Assembly: GCA_016650125.1 (NCBI GenBank)
Contig: JAENWT010000009.1
Location: 1-64,000 of the forward strand
DNA length: 64,000 nt
Direction of reading: 5' to 3'
Source of the DNA: Thermoleophilia bacterium
GTDB lineage: Bacteria; Actinomycetota; Thermoleophilia; Solirubrobacterales; 70-9
Shown here: one piece after another, positions 20,033 through 26,790 of the stretch
How the letters are laid out: the number at the start of each line of letters is the position of its first letter
Numbering within the stretch: position 1 is the first letter of the stretch
Notes under the pieces: generated by a model
The model's database searches: none
The model's input: only the letters and a program-made list of their open reading frames with translations
Told to the model about the DNA's origin: nothing
Made by a program: the position numbers and the translations under genes

Positions 20033-21034
20033 TCAGCCGTCTTCTGGATCTTCCTGAACCCGGAAATTAGGGTCTTTTGGCGCTTCCTCGTCCCGCTTGG
20101 CGCCCTGGTGGATCAGCCGGGGTCCGCCTCGCTCGGCGAAGGGCAGCACGACCAGGTCGAAGTCCCGAGGCGCGACCACGTTCTCGAAGTTGGCTTCGGC
20201 CTCTTCGAGGGAAGCCTTGACGTGGTACCTGGCGGAAATGTGGACGAGGGCGAGCATCTTCACGTTCGCGGACGCGGCGACCTCGGCCGCTTCGGCGGAG
20301 GTCGAGTGGCCGGTCTCCACCGCCCGGTCGTGGTCCTCGGTCATGAAGCTCGAGTCGTGGATCAGCAGGTCGGCGTCGGCCGCCGCGGCGATCGTCGCCT
20401 GACAGGGACTGGTGTCGCCGGTGATGACCACCGCGCGGCCAGGACGCTCTGGTCCCATCACCTGCTCCGGAGTGACCGGGCCATCAGCACCTTCGACCGT
20501 CTCGCCCATCTGGAGGGCCCCCAGGGCCGGACCAAACTCCACCCCGAGGTCGGTAGCCCGCTCGGGGTCGAGCTCGCCGGGACGGTCGTCCTCGAGCAGG
20601 GCGTAGCCGAGCGCCCGGGTCCTGTGCTCGACCGGGAAGGCCTCGACTTCGTACTTCTGGTGCGGCACGAGGTCGCCGGGCTCGAGTTCCTCGACTTCGA
20701 TGTGATAGCCGAGCCGGCCGATCAGCGGCGAGAAATCCCGAAGCAGGCGATGCAGCCCGACCGGGCCGAAGAGTCGCAACGGTTCGGTGCGGTCGTTCAG
20801 GTCATAAGTCTTGAGCAGCCCCGGCAGGCCGAGGCAGTGGTCGAGGTGAAAATGCGTCAGGTAGATCTCGTCGACCTGGACCAGACCGGTCGAGCACCGC
20901 AGCTGGCGCTGGGTGCCCTCGCCGCAGTCGAACATCAGCCGCTCGCCGCCGCGCGTGACCAGCACGCAGGCGGTTCCACGAAGCGCGGTCGGCACCGGGC
21001 CACCGGTTCCCATGAAGGCGACGGAGAGATCCAT
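20033..21034 (-). CDS. rnz: Ribonuclease Z (tRNA 3' endonuclease)
   Basis: RNase Z cleaves the 3' trailer of tRNA precursors, which matters here because the tRNA genes do not encode CCA. The metallo-beta-lactamase zinc motif THFHLDHCLGL is at about residues 60-70. MGTGGPVPT at the N-terminus, ITGDTSPCQ, LLIHDSSFM, ETGHSTSAEAAEVA and LVHISARY are all tRNase Z features. The 333-residue length fits the short RNase Z form. It is 67 bases upstream of pyrR and ends ahead of the PyrR-binding leader. Confidence 0.92.
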   Translation of the reverse strand: MDLSVAFMGTGGPVPTALRGTACVLVTRGGERLMFDCGEGTQRQLRCSTGLVQVDEIYLTHFHLDHCLGLPGLLKTYDLNDRTEPLRLFGPVGLHRLLRDFSPLIGRLGYHIEVEELEPGDLVPHQKYEVEAFPVEHRTRALGYALLEDDRPGELDPERATDLGVEFGPALGALQMGETVEGADGPVTPEQVMGPERPGRAVVITGDTSPCQATIAAAADADLLIHDSSFMTEDHDRAVETGHSTSAEAAEVAASANVKMLALVHISARYHVKASLEEAEANFENVVAPRDFDLVVLPFAERGGPRLIHQGAKRDEEAPKDPNFRVQEDPEDG

Positions 21035-21115
21035 GACAGCAGCGTAATTGGATCGCGGGCGTCAGAGGATGCAGGTTCCGTCGATACCAGTCGGATCAAT
21101 AGACTGCGCGCTTCC

Positions 21116-21189
21116 GCGCCCGTAGCTCAGCTGGATAGAGCGTCCGCCTCCGGAGCGGAAGGTCGCAGGTTCGAATCCTGCCGGGCGTA
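21116..21189 (+). tRNA. tRNA-Arg (CCG)
   Basis: A full 74-base cloverleaf is visible. The acceptor GCGCCCG pairs with CGGGCGT (one G-U pair), the D arm is GCTC...GAGC, and the anticodon stem TCCGC/GCGGA encloses CTCCGGA with anticodon CCG. The T arm is GCAGG-TTCGAAT-CCTGC and the discriminator is A. CCA is not encoded. A possible -10 box TAGACT lies about 11 bases upstream. Confidence 0.95.
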
Positions 21190-21239
21190 CTGCTTCTCCG
21201 TGGCCCTGGCCAGCGCGGCCACCAGCGCGTAAGCGCCCA

Positions 21240-21267
21240 ACGGGCGGTCGCTCTCGCGACCGCCCGT
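21240..21267. terminator. 12-bp hairpin between convergent genes
   Basis: ACGGGCGGTCGC at 21240-21251 pairs perfectly with GCGACCGCCCGT at 21256-21267 around a TCTC loop. It lies between tRNA-Arg on the plus strand and the secreted-protein gene on the minus strand. It has no T-tract on either side. It is probably a bidirectional terminator or transcript-end stabiliser; the role is inferred from position. Confidence 0.6.
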
Positions 21268-21283
21268 CGAACGAACGGCGGAG

Positions 21284-21661
21284 TCAGGCCGTTGCGGTCT
21301 CACGGAGTTCACGCTTGAGCTCCTGCGCGCCGACGACACAGCGGCTGAACGGCGTGCCCTTCTCGCCCTTCACGTGCTTCTTGCTCAGGTCCTTACAGAC
21401 TTCGCGCGGCGCGGCGTTTCCGCCGTCGGCCTCGGTCTTGGCGAGCTGATTCATCGCTTTGACGCAGGCCGAGAACGGTGTGCCTTTCACGCCCTTGACG
21501 TGCTTCTTGCTCTGGTCCTGGCAGAACTTGCCGTAGGCCTTGGCCTTGGCGGCCTTGTCGGCCGGCGGTCCCTTGGGATGGTCGGGCTGGGAAGCCACGG
21601 CGGGGGCTGCGGTAAGCGCGAGCGTGCCGGCGATCATTACTGCTGTTGCGATCCGTCTCAT
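21284..21661 (-). CDS. Small secreted protein with two SKKHVKG repeats
   Basis: The 125-residue product starts with a clear signal peptide (MRRIATAVMIAGTLALTAAPAVA, cleavage after about residue 23). The mature part is a duplicated module: a Cys, then SKKHVKG, KGTPFS, a second Cys and a hydrophobic helix. The copies lie at about residues 47-75 and 88-117. The paired cysteines may form disulfides outside the cell. AAGGAG lies eight bases before the ATG. Similar short proteins with this repeat occur in related actinobacteria, from memory; no function is known to me. Confidence 0.8.
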   Translation of the reverse strand: MRRIATAVMIAGTLALTAAPAVASQPDHPKGPPADKAAKAKAYGKFCQDQSKKHVKGVKGTPFSACVKAMNQLAKTEADGGNAAPREVCKDLSKKHVKGEKGTPFSRCVVGAQELKRELRETATA

Positions 21662-21690
21662 GATGGTTACTCCTTTTTCGGGAATTTCAC

Positions 21691-21704
21691 GAGGCTGAAG
21701 CCTC
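21691..21704. repeat. Short hairpin upstream of the secreted-protein gene
   Basis: GAGGCTGAAGCCTC is a perfect inverted repeat (GAGGC-TTCA-GCCTC on the minus strand). It lies between the sigma-factor gene and the secreted-protein gene, both on the minus strand. There is no T-tract. It may be a weak terminator of the sigma gene, an operator, or a 5' leader hairpin. Confidence 0.4.
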
Positions 21705-21741
21705 TATGAGACAAACGGAGCGCTAAGCCAGAAGTAAGCGA

Positions 21742-23151
21742 CTACTTGGAATTTTTCTCGTTTGCCGGCGTAACCCGCCCGTTGCCGGCGGCCGGGGTCA
21801 CGGTCGACTTCCCCGCAGTTGCCGGAGGCCCGGCCTGAGATTGAGCTTCAGAGGCCTTTTGCTGACCCTGGGCGGCCGCTTCCGGGAGTTGCGACGGCTT
21901 TCCGCCATGAGAGGGCACCGCCCCCAAGCCCTTGGAACCGCCGCTGCCGCCGGGGGTGTTTCCCGAGTTCCCCGGCGCATCCTCACCGGAGTCAGCCGGG
22001 AGTGAACCACCGCCTGATCCCTGATCGCCTCCGGCCGAGGCGCCGCCGCCCTGGCCCGCGTCCGATCGGCCATCGGGCCGGTCTTTCCCTGCCGCCGTCC
22101 CGCCGACTTCGTTTCGCCACTGATTCAGTACTTCGGAAACCGGCATCGAGCCGTCAGCACCGCTGCCCGGCGCCGTCACGGCCGCCGGGACCGGGGACTG
22201 CGAAGGTTGGCCTCCATTGTCGCTGTGCCGGTTGCTCTCGACGACCCCGACCGCGCCGGCCCCGACGGTGGCTGTGACGGCCACGACCGCGACGGTTTTC
22301 GCGGCCGACCCGCCCAGGGCGGCCTTCAATCCGACCAGACCCGCGAATCCGGCGCCGCCACCCCCGGACCCGTTGATCATCCCAATCACCGCGGCGACCA
22401 CAGCAGCTGGGATTGGAGGGATCAGGGCCTTGAAATCCTTGCCGCGCGTCTCGATGCCCCGCTTGAAGTCCCGGCAGGAGCTGCAGCTCCGCAGGTGTGC
22501 GCGGACGAGCCGGCCCCGGAGGACCCTGCCGTCCTGCTCCGAAATCGCCGCGAGTACCGGTTCACATTCCATGTCGCGCCCCTTTGCCGCATCCTGGAGT
22601 GCAACCCGCGCTTCGTAGACGACCTGCTTGGCAGCGGACGGGGAAGTTGCGAAAGCGTCGCCGATCTCGTCGAAGCTCAATCCGTTCAGTTCTCGCATCA
22701 CCAGGGCGCTTCGCTGTTTTTCGGGAAGGTGTTCCAAATCGCTCAGGAGTTCCCGGAGGCGCTCCCTTCCGGCAAATTCGGCTTCGAGCCCCTGGCTCGC
22801 AGGCGGATCCTTCTCGGTTATGTCGTCGGCCGGTTTCCTCGACCTGATCAGATCGATGCACTCGTTGCGTGCCACACGGAAAAGCCACGGTTTCAGCAGA
22901 AGTTCGCGTTCTTCTCCCGGCAGGGTCTTCAGCGCTTTCGCCATAGTGTTCTGGAGCGCGTCGGCACTGTCCTCTTCGCTGCCGAGGATCGACAGGCAGA
23001 AGCCGTACAGGGGTTGCCGGTAGCGGCGAAAGAGCTCCTCGAACGCCACGCGGTCTCCCGCCACCACCTGGGTGGCGAGCGAACGATCGCTCAGCAGACG
23101 GAGTCTCAGTCCGCCCGGGGTCTTTCTCGCGTGTATTGACGCTCCGTCCAT
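21742..23151 (-). CDS. ECF-type sigma factor fused to zinc domain, membrane span and extracellular tail
   Basis: Residues about 24-105 form sigma region 2 (AFEELFRRYRQPLYGF, KPWLFRVARNECIDLIRS). Residues about 135-190 form region 4 (LPEKQRSALVMRELNGLSFDEIG). A ZAS-like zinc cluster follows: C196, then H219-x3-C223-x2-C226, the pattern of anti-sigma zinc domains. A transmembrane helix spans about 284-304, and about 165 residues of Gly/Ser/Pro-rich low-complexity sequence remain, expected outside the cell. The sigma factor and its own membrane-bound inhibitor thus appear to be one chain. Its promoter seems to give an almost leaderless mRNA. Domain calls are firm; the signalling mode is inferred. 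Confidence 0.85.
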   Translation of the reverse strand: MDGASIHARKTPGGLRLRLLSDRSLATQVVAGDRVAFEELFRRYRQPLYGFCLSILGSEEDSADALQNTMAKALKTLPGEERELLLKPWLFRVARNECIDLIRSRKPADDITEKDPPASQGLEAEFAGRERLRELLSDLEHLPEKQRSALVMRELNGLSFDEIGDAFATSPSAAKQVVYEARVALQDAAKGRDMECEPVLAAISEQDGRVLRGRLVRAHLRSCSSCRDFKRGIETRGKDFKALIPPIPAAVVAAVIGMINGSGGGGAGFAGLVGLKAALGGSAAKTVAVVAVTATVGAGAVGVVESNRHSDNGGQPSQSPVPAAVTAPGSGADGSMPVSEVLNQWRNEVGGTAAGKDRPDGRSDAGQGGGASAGGDQGSGGGSLPADSGEDAPGNSGNTPGGSGGSKGLGAVPSHGGKPSQLPEAAAQGQQKASEAQSQAGPPATAGKSTVTPAAGNGRVTPANEKNSK

Positions 23152-23159
23152 GCATACTC

Positions 23160-23188
23160 ATTATGGGTAACGGACGGTCAGACAACAA
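23160..23188 (-). promoter_or_regulatory. Promoter of the sigma-factor fusion gene
   Basis: On the minus strand TTGTTG (23188-23183) and CATAAT (23165-23160) are separated by exactly 17 bases, a good housekeeping-type promoter. The transcription start would fall near 23153, only a couple of bases before the ATG at 23151, so the mRNA is probably leaderless. Confidence 0.6.
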
Positions 23189-23215
23189 GTAAGGCATCAC
23201 TTGTCCGGTCGGACA
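23185..23215. promoter_or_regulatory. Two overlapping inverted repeats, candidate operators
   Basis: ACAAGT-N8-ACTTGT occupies 23185-23204 and TGTCCG-GT-CGGACA occupies 23202-23215. The first covers the -35 box of the sigma-gene promoter. Both lie in the 169-base divergent region between the sigma gene and the plus-strand gene at 23321. They look like binding sites for a dimeric regulator, but no regulator can be assigned. Confidence 0.45.
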
Positions 23216-23320
23216 CGGGCTCGACCGGGAATCCAATACTCTGCGCAAACCCTCAGGGCACGCCCGCTGGAGCTGGATCAGGGTCCAGATCCCGTCCGGC
23301 CGGCGCCCTGACACCAGCCC

Positions 23321-24112
23321 ATGAGCGATCCCCAGCCCGACAAGCCCACCGACCGGATCCCACGAGGCGCGATCGCCGTCGTGGTCGTCGGCCTCCTGCT
23401 TACCCTGGCCGTCGTCGCCCTCGATACCCGCGGCGGTGGCAGCTCGGCCGAACTCGAATGGACGACGACCGAGGAAGTCGAGACCTCGCCGGCAGCCGAC
23501 TTCGGCGGGAAAGGCGAGTTCAGCCTTCGCCGGACCACGCTCTCCGCCATTCCTCCAAACGGAGGCGGCGAGCTGATCTTCCGCGTTTCCGGTGCCGCAG
23601 TCGTCGATTCAGCCGGGAAGAAGCCCACATCGGTGAAATGCGCTGTCACCGCGGCCGATCCCGACACGACAGTCGCCCGCACACCCAACCTCCGGGCCGC
23701 CTGGCCGCGGCCTAGTGACGACCTCCTGGCGCAGGAGGTGCCGGAGTCCCTGGTGCTCAAGTTCAACGCCGTGGGCAACAGCATCCTGGGCGTGCCCATA
23801 CGCGATTCGGTCCACCGCTACACCAATTCCGCGAGTCCGACCCTGGTCGACTGGGGTGGGTACCAGGAAGACAGCCTGGGAACCCACAGCTGGATCTGGA
23901 CGATGGACAAAGGCACCGGCCCCGGCGCGGCCACCCTCGGTTACGCCGTCGTGTTCAAGACTTCGGTCAAACCCGAGGCCGATATCAATTGCCAAGCCAA
24001 GGTCGGGACGCAGCGGGCCAGCCAGAAGGCCGAGATCGTGCAGCAGGAGTGGCCGATCAAAGAAGCGGACACCGACGTCACCGGGGCCGACCCCTCACTC
24101 GACGTCGAGTAG
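23321..24112 (+). CDS. Unknown membrane-anchored protein
   Basis: I do not recognise a family. The 263-residue protein has a short basic N-terminus (DPQPDKPTDRIPRG), one membrane helix at about residues 16-34 (GAIAVVVVGLLLTLAVVAL) and a soluble domain expected outside. That domain has two cysteines (in KCAVTAA and INCQAK), far apart, which may pair. It is divergent from the sigma/zinc-domain fusion and shares its control region, so it could be a target or partner of that system. The ATG at 23321 has no ribosome-binding site, so the start is uncertain. Confidence 0.7.
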   Translation: MSDPQPDKPTDRIPRGAIAVVVVGLLLTLAVVALDTRGGGSSAELEWTTTEEVETSPAADFGGKGEFSLRRTTLSAIPPNGGGELIFRVSGAAVVDSAGKKPTSVKCAVTAADPDTTVARTPNLRAAWPRPSDDLLAQEVPESLVLKFNAVGNSILGVPIRDSVHRYTNSASPTLVDWGGYQEDSLGTHSWIWTMDKGTGPGAATLGYAVVFKTSVKPEADINCQAKVGTQRASQKAEIVQQEWPIKEADTDVTGADPSLDVE

Positions 24113-24116
24113 GCAC

Positions 24117-24824
24117 TTACTCGTCGTCTGCCACCAGGAAGTCGGGACCTTCTTTAGCTCCGCCGACCTTGTTCAGCTTCTTGTTCGCCGGCTTCACGGT
24201 GATCCGTCCCGCTTCGAGCGGCTTGCAGAATGAGACCGCTTCGTCCGGGTCGAGCTTCTCGCTCATCCAGGCCGCTTCGGCTTCGGCGTCCGGCAGGATC
24301 ACCGGCATGCGATTGTGAACCGGTTCGACGTCTTCGTTCGCCTCGGTCGTGATGATCGTGCAGCTGGTGAGTCGTGAGCCCTCCCACTCACGAGTGGTCG
24401 CGAGGCCGGCGAACGCGAACGGCTCGCCGCCGTCGACCGTGAATCGCATCGGCTGTTTGGGTTCCTTCGGCTTCTCCGCCTTCATCCATTCGTAGAAACC
24501 GTCGGCGATGATCAGGCAACGGTTCTCCGACTTCTTGACCAGCGGCCCGTAGGCCCGGCTCTTCAGCACGCCTTCGGCCCGGGCGTTGATCATCTTGTAG
24601 CCCACCTTCAGGTCCTTGGCCCAGAACGGAACCAGACCCCAGCGGGCCAGCTGGGCCGACTTGCCGCCATCGGCCTCGGCATCGTTCTGGACGGTGAGCA
24701 CTTCCTGGGTCGGGGCCACGTTGAACCGCCCGAGCGCATTCTCCATCTGGTCATCGAGCGAAATCTGGAAACGGCTGCCCAGCCGGCGCTCGTCCGATGA
24801 GGTGAGTGTGAATCGTCCGCACAT
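24117..24824 (-). CDS. SRAP-family abasic-site protein (HMCES/YedK-like)
   Basis: SRAP proteins crosslink covalently to abasic sites in single-stranded DNA through Cys2, shielding them. The features are all here: MCGRFTLT with Cys2, NARAEGVLKSRAYGPLVKK, GFYEW with the catalytic Glu, and HNRMPVILPD with the catalytic His. At 235 residues it is a standard bacterial length. It is convergent with the gene at 23321, with four bases between the stop codons. Confidence 0.92.
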   Translation of the reverse strand: MCGRFTLTSSDERRLGSRFQISLDDQMENALGRFNVAPTQEVLTVQNDAEADGGKSAQLARWGLVPFWAKDLKVGYKMINARAEGVLKSRAYGPLVKKSENRCLIIADGFYEWMKAEKPKEPKQPMRFTVDGGEPFAFAGLATTREWEGSRLTSCTIITTEANEDVEPVHNRMPVILPDAEAEAAWMSEKLDPDEAVSFCKPLEAGRITVKPANKKLNKVGGAKEGPDFLVADDE

Positions 24825-24860
24825 GGCCTCATCATGACAACCGCGAACGGCGGTAGAACT

Positions 24861-25826
24861 TCAGCCGGACCCGTCGTTCAGCCCCGGATGACCCTGGTAC
24901 CAGGCGACCGCTTCGGTGATCCCGTCGGCGAAGGATGTCTGTGGAGACCAGCCGGCCGCCTCGGTCAGGCGGGCGGAGTCGACGTACTGCTGGTCGATCT
25001 CTCCGTCGGGATTGCGGTCGAGCAGAAAGTCCGGCTCCCGGGCGGACCCCGTCGCCGCCTTGATCTGCTCAATGACCTCTCGGACCGAGCGCGCCTCCCC
25101 GGTGCCGGCATTCAGGGCCTCCCCCCTGGCCGTTCCCGATCTGACCGCCAGTTCGATTGCCAGGTACGCGGCGACTGCGTCGGAGACGTGGAGGAAGTCG
25201 CGCTGCGGCGATCCGTCCGAGCGGATCTGCGGCTCGCGATCAGCCAGGTACGCCGTCACCACCTCGGGGATCAGGCGGGAGAAGTTGAGATCGCCGCCGC
25301 CGTAGACGTTGGCCAGCCGGGTCACGGCGACCGGCAGGCCCCACGACTTCCAGTAACTGCGGCTGATCACATCGGCCGCCGCCTTGCTGCCTTCATAAGG
25401 CGCGGCGGGCCTGAGTTCGTCTTCCTCGCGGTAGGGCAGGGAGTCGCTCGGGCCGTAGGCCTTGTCGGACGAAGCGACGACCACCGCTCCGGCCCCCGCC
25501 TCGCGGGCGGCCTCGAGCACAGTCCAGGTTCCGGCGACGTTTGACCGGAAAGTGCCGGCCGGATCTTCGGCCGCCGGCCCGACCAGGGTCTGCGCGGCAA
25601 GGTGGAAGACCGAATCCGCTCCGGCCGAGGCTCGCTCGACCACCGGCCGGTCGGCGACGTCACCTTCGATCAGTTCGACTTCGCCGGAGATGCCGTGAAG
25701 CTCGAGGGCCCGACCGGGGGCTCCGGCCAGATCCAGCACGACTACTTCATCGCCACGCGCGAGCAAAGCTTTCGCCAGATGCCCGCCGATGAAGCCCTGA
25801 CCCCCGGTAACTAACGCGCGAGCCAT
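24861..25826 (-). CDS. rfbG: NAD-dependent nucleotide-sugar dehydratase, CDP-glucose 4,6-dehydratase-like
   Basis: This short-chain dehydrogenase begins ALVTGGQGFIGGHLAKALL, the NAD-binding GxxGxxG. DSVFHLAAQTLVGPAAEDP, VVVASSDKAYG and the YEGSKAAAD catalytic Tyr-x3-Lys follow, and then NVYGGGDLNFSRLIPEVV, which is typical of CDP-glucose 4,6-dehydratases. I use ATG 25826; the open frame to 26099 lies over rfbF. At 321 residues it is slightly short for RfbG. It overlaps rfbF by 16 bases. The partner makes CDP-glucose-type assignment likely, but dTDP- or GDP-sugar use cannot be excluded. Confidence 0.8.
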   Translation of the reverse strand: MARALVTGGQGFIGGHLAKALLARGDEVVVLDLAGAPGRALELHGISGEVELIEGDVADRPVVERASAGADSVFHLAAQTLVGPAAEDPAGTFRSNVAGTWTVLEAAREAGAGAVVVASSDKAYGPSDSLPYREEDELRPAAPYEGSKAAADVISRSYWKSWGLPVAVTRLANVYGGGDLNFSRLIPEVVTAYLADREPQIRSDGSPQRDFLHVSDAVAAYLAIELAVRSGTARGEALNAGTGEARSVREVIEQIKAATGSAREPDFLLDRNPDGEIDQQYVDSARLTEAAGWSPQTSFADGITEAVAWYQGHPGLNDGSG

Positions 25827-26521
25827 GGTGCCTCGTTCTTCTCCCAGAGGTCGTTCAGGGTGACCAGGTCTTTGTAGGTGTCCATGCAGTCCCAGAACCC
25901 TTCGTGCCGGAAGGCGCGCAGCTGGTCCGCCCCGGCGAGTTCCTCCAGAGGCCGCTGCTCGAGCACACTGCCGGTATCGAGATGGTCGAGCACTCCCGTT
26001 TCGAAACAGAAGAAGCCCCCGTTGATCCAGTGCTCGCTGCGCGGTTTCTCGGTGAAGCCTTCGACTGCGTCGTCGTCGCCGATCTCGACCACGCCCCACT
26101 GGATGTTCGGCCGCACCGCGGTCATCGTCGCCAGCCGTCCGTGCGCGCTGTGGAAGCGCAGCAGCGCATCGAGGTCGATGTCGGCCACGCCGTCGGCGTA
26201 GGTGACGCAGAAGGTGGTGCCGTCGACGACTTCAGCGGCCAGTTTGATCCGCCCGCCGGTCGAGGTGTCGAGGCCCGTGTCGATGCATTCGACCGTTACC
26301 CCGGCCGGCCAGTCCTCCTGGTCGGCGAATTCCCTGACCATCTCACCGAGGTAGCCGGTGAGCGGGTGAAACCTGGTGAAGCCCTGCGCGGCGTAGATCG
26401 AGATCACGTGCCAGAGCAGGGGCTTGCCACCGACCTCGACCAGTGCCTTCGGCACCGTTTCGGTCCTCTCACGCAGGCGGGTGCCGCGGCCCCCACTCAG
26501 GATCAGGACCGGAGGCTTCAG
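25811..26521 (-). CDS. rfbF: Glucose-1-phosphate cytidylyltransferase-like nucleotidyltransferase
   Basis: The sequence follows RfbF closely along its length: LILSGGRGTRLRERT (nucleotide loop), VPKALVEVGGKPLLWHV, DTGLDTSTGGRIKLAAEVV, VTYADGVADIDL, INGGFFCFETGV and GFWDCMDTYKD. To include the nucleotide loop the start must be at or before 26521. The only candidate is CTG there, overlapping the stop of the MoaD-like gene as CTGA. The usual TYGDG is TYADG here. It would activate glucose-1-phosphate with CTP for the dehydratase encoded next. The operon starts at a SAM riboswitch, an unexpected setting for a sugar gene. Confidence 0.83.
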   Translation of the reverse strand: MKPPVLILSGGRGTRLRERTETVPKALVEVGGKPLLWHVISIYAAQGFTRFHPLTGYLGEMVREFADQEDWPAGVTVECIDTGLDTSTGGRIKLAAEVVDGTTFCVTYADGVADIDLDALLRFHSAHGRLATMTAVRPNIQWGVVEIGDDDAVEGFTEKPRSEHWINGGFFCFETGVLDHLDTGSVLEQRPLEELAGADQLRAFRHEGFWDCMDTYKDLVTLNDLWEKNEAPWLAR

Positions 26522-26790
26522 CCGCCGGCCACCGCGGGAAGGATCGTGATCTCGTTGCCATCGCTGACCGCGGTTCCGAGTCCTTCGCCGTAACGGATGT
26601 CTTCACCACCGATGTAGACGTTGACGAACCGGCGCAGCTCGCCATCCTGGGTGATGCGCTCTTTGAGGTCGCCGTGTTCGGCGAACACCGCGTCGAGCAC
26701 CTCGCCCACGGTCGAGCCTTCGGCTTCAAGCTCGGCCTGGTTTCCGGTGGCCGCCCGAAGCTGGCTCGGGATCTTGACGGTGACTGGCAT
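26518..26790 (-). CDS. MoaD/ThiS-family sulfur-carrier-like protein
   Basis: The 90-residue beta-grasp protein ends in AVAGG, the C-terminal Gly-Gly that is adenylated and converted to a thiocarboxylate in this family. VTVKIPSQLRAATG and FVNVYIGGEDIRY match MoaD/CysO-type carriers. The gene overlaps the end of the ThrC-like gene (TGATG), so the two are tightly coupled. In mycobacteria the homologous CysO delivers sulfide to the PLP enzyme CysM. The pairing here with a different PLP enzyme under a SAM riboswitch suggests an analogous sulfur-transfer role. That role is inference. Confidence 0.88.
   Translation of the reverse strand: MPVTVKIPSQLRAATGNQAELEAEGSTVGEVLDAVFAEHGDLKERITQDGELRRFVNVYIGGEDIRYGEGLGTAVSDGNEITILPAVAGG

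Noticed and set aside
24861-26521. dTDP-rhamnose pathway (RmlA/RmlB) for the sugar genes.
   Set aside because: The nucleotidyltransferase follows RfbF over its full length (VTYADGVADIDL, GFWDCMDTYKD), and the dehydratase has the GGGD-RLIPE motif of CDP-glucose enzymes rather than RmlB features.
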